Below, piece after piece: positions 45,214-48,921 of a stretch of 48,921 nucleotides of DNA. A program made the translations under genes and the position numbers. Under the pieces are notes generated by a model. It was not told the DNA's origin and made no database searches. It saw only the letters and a list, made by a program, of their open reading frames with translations. Source of the DNA: Lachnospiraceae bacterium (GTDB lineage: Bacteria > Bacillota_A > Clostridia > Lachnospirales > Lachnospiraceae); NCBI GenBank assembly GCA_017464645.1, contig JAFTZF010000007.1, positions 1-48,921 of the forward strand, in the 5' to 3' direction. Positions within the stretch are counted from its first letter, which is position 1. The number at the start of each line of letters is the position of its first letter.

Positions 45214-46422
45214 ATGCTGATTGTGAAAAAATTTGGCGGCACATCTGTAGGCAACAAAGAGAGAATCTATAACGTGGCCAGAAGATGTGTGGAAGAGTAC
45301 AAAAAAGGCAACGATGTGGTTGTGGTACTTTCTGCTATGGGAAAGACCACAGATGAGTTGATTGCCAAGGCGATGGACATCAGTCCCAACCCGTCCAAGC
45401 GTGAAATGGATATGCTGCTGACCACGGGTGAGCAGGTGTCTGTAGCATTGACAGCAATGGCGATCGAGGCTCTGGGTGTACCGGCTGTATCCCTGAATGC
45501 ATTTCAGGTAGCAATGCACACCACAAGAGTACATGGAAATGCCCGTTTGAAACGGATCGACACCGAGCGTATTAAACATGAACTGGAACATCACCGCATT
45601 GTTCTGGTAACCGGTTTCCAGGGTGTAAATAAATATGATAACTACACTACACTGGGCCGCGGCGGTTCTGATACCACTGCAGTGGCACTGGCAGCAGCGC
45701 TTCATGCAGATGCCTGCGAGATTTACACCGATGTAGACGGCGTATATACTGCAGACCCCAGAATCGTGCCCAAGGCAAGAAAACTGCAGGAGATTACCTA
45801 TGACGAGATGCTGGATCTGGCTACTTTGGGAGCAGGCGTTCTGCACAATCGTTCAGTGGAAATGGCTAAGAAGTACGGCGTACAGCTGGTGGTAAGATCC
45901 AGCTTAAATGATCATGAAGGAACCGTGGTGAAGGAGGAGACAACTTTGGAAAGAATGTTAATCAGTGGTGTGGCACTGGATCGCAATGCTGCAAGAATTT
46001 CAGCAATCGGATTAAAAGATGAGCCGGGTATGGCATTTAAATTATTCAACCTGTTGGCAAAGGAAGGCATCAATGTAGATATTATCCTGCAGTCTATCGG
46101 ACGTGAAAACAGCAAGGATATTTCCTTTACTGTAGCCAGAACTGAAGCAGACAGAGCAGTAGAGATTTTAAATGAAAACAAAGCCCGCATCGGTGCATCT
46201 GATGTTTCCTGCAACAAGGAAGTGGCTAAGGTATCCATCGTAGGTGCCGGCATGATGAGCAACCCCGGTGTAGCAGCTAAGATGTTCGAAGCTCTCTATA
46301 ACGAGAACATCAACATCAACATGATTTCTACTTCTGAAATCCGTGTAACCGTTCTGATCAATGAAAAGGATGCAGAGCGCTCCATGAACGCAGTGCATGA
46401 TGCATTCGGATTGGAAGACTAA
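45214..46422 (+). CDS. lysC: Aspartate kinase with internal start for a beta subunit
   Basis: The 402-residue enzyme phosphorylates aspartate, the first step to lysine, threonine, methionine and diaminopimelate. The kinase domain begins KKFGGTSVG, and GGSDTTAVALA is the nucleotide region. Two C-terminal ACT domains (from about 265) bind feedback effectors. An internal AAGGAGG (45931-45937) lies 8 nt before an in-frame TTG (codon 245). This would give a 158-residue regulatory subunit, as in the alpha2-beta2 aspartokinase II of Bacillus. No lysine riboswitch precedes this gene; lysine control is at dapA instead. Confidence 0.97.
   Translation: MLIVKKFGGTSVGNKERIYNVARRCVEEYKKGNDVVVVLSAMGKTTDELIAKAMDISPNPSKREMDMLLTTGEQVSVALTAMAIEALGVPAVSLNAFQVAMHTTRVHGNARLKRIDTERIKHELEHHRIVLVTGFQGVNKYDNYTTLGRGGSDTTAVALAAALHADACEIYTDVDGVYTADPRIVPKARKLQEITYDEMLDLATLGAGVLHNRSVEMAKKYGVQLVVRSSLNDHEGTVVKEETTLERMLISGVALDRNAARISAIGLKDEPGMAFKLFNLLAKEGINVDIILQSIGRENSKDISFTVARTEADRAVEILNENKARIGASDVSCNKEVAKVSIVGAGMMSNPGVAAKMFEALYNENININMISTSEIRVTVLINEKDAERSMNAVHDAFGLED
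45931..45948 (+). promoter_or_regulatory. Internal ribosome binding site and TTG start in lysC
   Basis: AAGGAGG (45931-45937) and TTG (45946-45948) have ideal spacing at the boundary between kinase and ACT domains. An ATG follows three codons later. Confidence 0.65.
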
Positions 46423-46439
46423 GAGCAGCGTATAGTAGG

Positions 46440-46478
46440 AACGCCCAGGCGAAAGATGATTTCGTCTGGGTGTTTTTT
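46440..46478 (+). terminator. Intrinsic terminator after lysC
   Basis: A 15-bp stem (46440-46454 with 46460-46474, two G-T pairs) with a 5-nt loop runs into a T-run. Confidence 0.9.
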
Positions 46479-46504
46479 GAGTATATCATAAGTGGCAAGA
46501 AAAG

Positions 46505-48145
46505 CTACAGTTCTTCGAAGGAAATGTATTGAGGATGTTCGTGTACATATTTGCTCATAATCTCATTGGCTTGTTCTGCACTGATATGTTCTGCATTTTC
46601 AGTATCATATGTTTCCTCGGTTGAATAGAACCATAGACGCTCCTCGTTAGACGGAATACGGTGCATAACAGATTCTACTAAAGTTAATTCTGTTCCGCTA
46701 TATGTATAATAACTGTAACTGCTATCAAAAGCGCTTCCCGAGCTCTCATTGGCAATATATCCGTTCTCGCAGAGATAATATCGGTTTCGTTCCCATCCAC
46801 TCAATACATGGACCGGGGTGCCATTGTCCAAGGTATAGATGTCGTAAATAATGCCGTCCCAACCGCCGTTATCCCAGCCGTCAGTATTTGCGCCGAAGAT
46901 CAGTTCATCCACACCATTCCCGTCAAGATCTTTTAAGAGATAGCCAAGGGATTCATAAGAATATTCCGTTTTAATTACGTGACTGAAGGTCAAGCGTAAA
47001 GCATCGCTTCCGCCGTAATTCTTAAGCACAGCTCTTGCTTCATCGGCAAATCCGAAATTCCTTGAAGAAGTTATACTTTCTGATTCTGAATCAATTGGTT
47101 CATCTGTAACAGGTTCCTCTTCTTCAGAAGGAACTGTGGTTTCAGAAGTATCAGTGTTCTCAGGAGTATCTGCATTTTCTACGGGGGGTTCAATTGATTC
47201 GGGCTGATACTTCGGATTTGTCAAAAAGCATAGTGCCACAGAAATGCAAGCTACAATAGCAACAACAATGATCCAAAATGCGGGCTTCTTGTAATTCAAT
47301 ACCGTTTTAACCCGCTCTTTTACACCTACTTCGCCAAAGGCGAGCGGGCAGGTCATAAGGATTTTCTTTTGCATGCTGCAGGAAAGCATAGCATGAGAAT
47401 AGGCTTTCTTTCCGTTCATCTCCAGGTCTTTGATCACCTTTTCATCACAAGCCAATTCAATATCCCGGCAAAACAGGATATAAGCGATCCATATCAGCGG
47501 ATTGAACCAATAGACTGCCTGCAGCAGATATCCCAGCGGTTTCCACCAGTGATCCTTTCGTTTCAAATGGGCCTGCTCGTGAGCGAGTACATAAGTTATT
47601 TGTCTTTCCTCTATGCTGGAGGAGAGATAAATTCTGGGTCTGATGATTCCCAGGATAAAAGGCGATTTTACAGCATCACAGAGCCAGATATTGTCACGCA
47701 GCAAAATTGCTTCCTGACATTTGTTTCGTATCCTAAGATAGCTGAACAAAGCATATCCAAGCAATACGATCAGTCCTGCGCTCCACACAACACCACCGAC
47801 AGAAATCCAAATTTGCAGCGGATTGGCACTGATATCTGGAGTTGGAGAAACAGACTCATTGATAATGGGATTTAAAGTATCATCTATAAAAGTAACTCCG
47901 CTGTTAAGGGCGGGCTCCTGTGCATGCTGAATAACAGAAGGGTTGATGGTTTCTGCACTTGGTATCAGGCTGAAGGTGCTTTCAAAAGAGAGTGGGAAAA
48001 TCAGGCGGATTGCCACCATGGCCCAAAGCACGCAAAGAATCCACTTTGGTGCTTTTTTCAAAAATGGTCGTAGTACGATTACTGCTAATATGAGCCAGCT
48101 TGCGGAAATGCTCATATTGAGAACCTTCAGAAAAATCACATCCAT
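46505..48145 (-). CDS. M56-family (BlaR1-like) membrane metalloprotease sensor
   Basis: The 546-residue protein has several N-terminal membrane segments and a cytoplasmic zinc protease loop with HEQAH (189-193) and the DIELACDE motif. A membrane helix lies near 300 (KPAFWIIVVAIVACISVALCFL). The last ~220 residues form an acidic linker rich in Thr/Glu and an external domain (LLKDLDGNGVDELIFGAN, which resembles a calcium-like Asp loop). The penicillin-binding sensor of true BlaR1 is absent. It should respond to an unknown external signal by cleaving the BlaI-like repressor encoded just upstream. GAGGAG precedes the ATG, 2 bp after the blaI stop. The DNA looks more AT-rich than its neighbours. 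Confidence 0.85.
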   Translation of the reverse strand: MDVIFLKVLNMSISASWLILAVIVLRPFLKKAPKWILCVLWAMVAIRLIFPLSFESTFSLIPSAETINPSVIQHAQEPALNSGVTFIDDTLNPIINESVSPTPDISANPLQIWISVGGVVWSAGLIVLLGYALFSYLRIRNKCQEAILLRDNIWLCDAVKSPFILGIIRPRIYLSSSIEERQITYVLAHEQAHLKRKDHWWKPLGYLLQAVYWFNPLIWIAYILFCRDIELACDEKVIKDLEMNGKKAYSHAMLSCSMQKKILMTCPLAFGEVGVKERVKTVLNYKKPAFWIIVVAIVACISVALCFLTNPKYQPESIEPPVENADTPENTDTSETTVPSEEEEPVTDEPIDSESESITSSRNFGFADEARAVLKNYGGSDALRLTFSHVIKTEYSYESLGYLLKDLDGNGVDELIFGANTDGWDNGGWDGIIYDIYTLDNGTPVHVLSGWERNRYYLCENGYIANESSGSAFDSSYSYYTYSGTELTLVESVMHRIPSNEERLWFYSTEETYDTENAEHISAEQANEIMSKYVHEHPQYISFEEL

Positions 48146-48147
48146 GA

Positions 48148-48510
48148 CTAAATCTCCTCTGCATGATCGATCATTTTTCGGATTTCTGCTGCTTCCTCTG
48201 ACGTTAAAGTAGAATTTTTTGTGAAGGCAGCAATGAAAGCTGAAAGTGAGCCGTCAAAGGTATTTTCAATAAACTGTTGGCTTTGAAGCGTGTAAAATTC
48301 CTGACGGGAAATCAAGGAAGTTACTGTACCGTTATCGTTCCGGAACAAGCCCTTGTCGCACAGCCGCCGCAGCACATTGTGGGCGGTGGTGCGTTTCCAG
48401 TTGAACTCTACTGCCGTGAGTTTTACCAGTTCCGAAGAAGTCACCGGCTCATGCTCCCAAATCATGTCTGCATAACGGGCTTCAATCACGCCCAATTGAA
48501 TTTCTGCCAT
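48148..48510 (-). CDS. BlaI/MecI-family transcriptional repressor
   Basis: The 120-residue winged-helix repressor has the family start (GVIEARYADMIWEHEPVTSSELV), the recognition region WKRTTAHNVLRRLCDKGLF and a C-terminal dimer and cleavage region. It is the partner of the M56 protease. The two are 2 bp apart and translationally coupled. Two operator dyads overlap its promoter, so autoregulation is expected. AAAGGAG precedes the ATG. No beta-lactamase gene is visible; the regulated target could be the operon itself or genes elsewhere. Confidence 0.93.
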   Translation of the reverse strand: MAEIQLGVIEARYADMIWEHEPVTSSELVKLTAVEFNWKRTTAHNVLRRLCDKGLFRNDNGTVTSLISRQEFYTLQSQQFIENTFDGSLSAFIAAFTKNSTLTSEEAAEIRKMIDHAEEI

Positions 48511-48531
48511 AATATATCACTCCTTTTTAAG

Positions 48532-48550
48532 AGACCACTTTCTGTGGTCT
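48532..48550. promoter_or_regulatory. BlaI operator dyad 1
   Basis: AGACCAC-N5-GTGGTCT, a perfect 7+5+7 dyad just downstream of the blaI -10. Confidence 0.7.
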
Positions 48551-48556
48551 ATATAT

Positions 48557-48575
48557 AGACTACAACAAGTAGTCT
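48557..48575. promoter_or_regulatory. BlaI operator dyad 2
   Basis: AGACTAC-N5-GTAGTCT, a perfect 7+5+7 dyad 25 bp from dyad 1 centre to centre. It fills the promoter spacer and covers the -10. Confidence 0.7.
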
Positions 48576-48585
48576 TATTTGTCAA
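48557..48585 (-). promoter_or_regulatory. blaI-M56 operon promoter
   Basis: On the minus strand: perfect TTGACA (48580-48585), 17 bp, TAGTCT (48557-48562). The operator dyads lie on top of it. Confidence 0.65.
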
Positions 48586-48604
48586 GAGAGTACCGTTTTG
48601 GAAA

Positions 48605-48635
48605 CAAAAAATCCCCTCGCCAAAAGGCGAGAGGA
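48605..48635 (-). terminator. Intrinsic terminator after the DUF975 gene
   Basis: A 10-bp stem (48612-48621 with 48626-48635, one G-T pair) with a 4-nt loop is followed on the minus strand by a T-run (48605-48611). Confidence 0.85.
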
Positions 48636-48650
48636 CTTCTGATAGATATT

Positions 48651-48921
48651 TTATGGAATTTCATTTTCTTCTGCGGCTTCGCCGGACTCTTTATCCGGTT
48701 CATCCTCCGGGACTTCTCTGCCGGTGATATCCAAATAGAATTGAACGCGGATCATTTCCATATAAGGCTGGAGCCAGAAAGAGCCAAGGCCAAAGGTTCC
48801 CAGTGTTAAAAGAGCATACAGAAAGAAACTGAGGTACAGGGCGAACAAACGCCGTTTGTGGCCCTTCATCAGCTGGCAGCTGCGCTTCAGGGACTCCAGA
48901 ATACCGCATTTGGAGTCTTCC
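48651..48921 (-). CDS. DUF975-family membrane protein, 5' end cut by the window
   Basis: The C-terminal 89 residues are visible, read in frame from the window edge. The stretch LKRSCQLMKGHKRRLFALYLSFF followed by a hydrophobic segment and LGSFWLQPYMEM is the DUF975 C-terminal pattern (positions 48740-48890 on minus). The end is acidic (many Glu and Asp). DUF975 proteins are multi-helix membrane proteins of unknown function. A terminator separates it from the blaI operon. Confidence 0.75.
   Translation of the reverse strand, partial: EDSKCGILESLKRSCQLMKGHKRRLFALYLSFFLYALLTLGTFGLGSFWLQPYMEMIRVQFYLDITGREVPEDEPDKESGEAAEENEIP

Overview
The window looks like chromosomal DNA from a Gram-positive gut Clostridium of the family Lachnospiraceae. 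The evidence is mixed. Leaders have strong AGGAGG-type ribosome binding sites and many near-consensus sigma-A promoters with 17-bp spacers. Intrinsic terminators are common, and gene families and neighbours are typically clostridial: a lysine riboswitch before dapA-dapB, uvrC-hprK, hpf-secA-prfB, ACT-hom-lysC, MarR with a paired ABC exporter, and BlaI/M56. The genus cannot be fixed from the sequence alone. No tRNA, rRNA, CRISPR array, insertion sequence or prophage was seen.

Layout. 1-2.6 kb: nagB (partial, minus) diverges from galE, followed by a rubrerythrin. 2.7-8.1 kb: a membrane Ser/Thr kinase with an external helical domain, then a 1146-residue membrane-anchored Ig-like repeat protein; this is the least conventional unit here. 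8.2-15.8 kb: ftsH, then uvrC-hprK-glucokinase, then a PdaC-like polysaccharide deacetylase lipoprotein. typA lies convergent to the deacetylase. 17.8-21.2 kb: a tandem OB-fold SSB-like protein, a corrinoid adenosyltransferase, then the lysine-riboswitch-controlled dapA-dapB pair. 21.3-24.9 kb: a four-gene ABC system (ATPase, GldF-like permease, GldG-like protein, DUF4340-like protein). 25-30.5 kb: a TIGR01906-like membrane protein, then marR, two half-size ABC exporters and a nitroreductase. 30.6-32.6 kb: an Asn/Thr-rich lipoprotein and asnS, which carries a one-base frameshift. 32.7-38 kb: a His-rich CsoR-family metal sensor directly upstream of glpK, a peptidoglycan-binding protein with a SpoIID-like core, a small conserved-looking protein on minus, and a GH25 muramidase. 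38-43.3 kb: eukaryotic-type hisA, long-form hpf, secA, prfB. 43.5-46.4 kb: ACT protein, homoserine dehydrogenase, aspartokinase. 46.5-48.9 kb (minus): an M56/BlaR1-like sensor, its BlaI-family repressor with two operator dyads, and a partial DUF975 gene.

How the genes work together. Two loci cover the aspartate family: aspartokinase and homoserine dehydrogenase at 44-46 kb, and dapA/dapB under lysine control at 19-21 kb. The carbon cluster (HPr kinase, glucokinase, GalE, NagB, GlpK) touches catabolite control. Several loci act at the cell envelope: kinase/Ig protein, deacetylase, muramidase, the GldG-type ABC system and the M56 sensor. The rest is housekeeping for protein quality, export and translation: FtsH, SecA, HPF, RF2, TypA, AsnRS.
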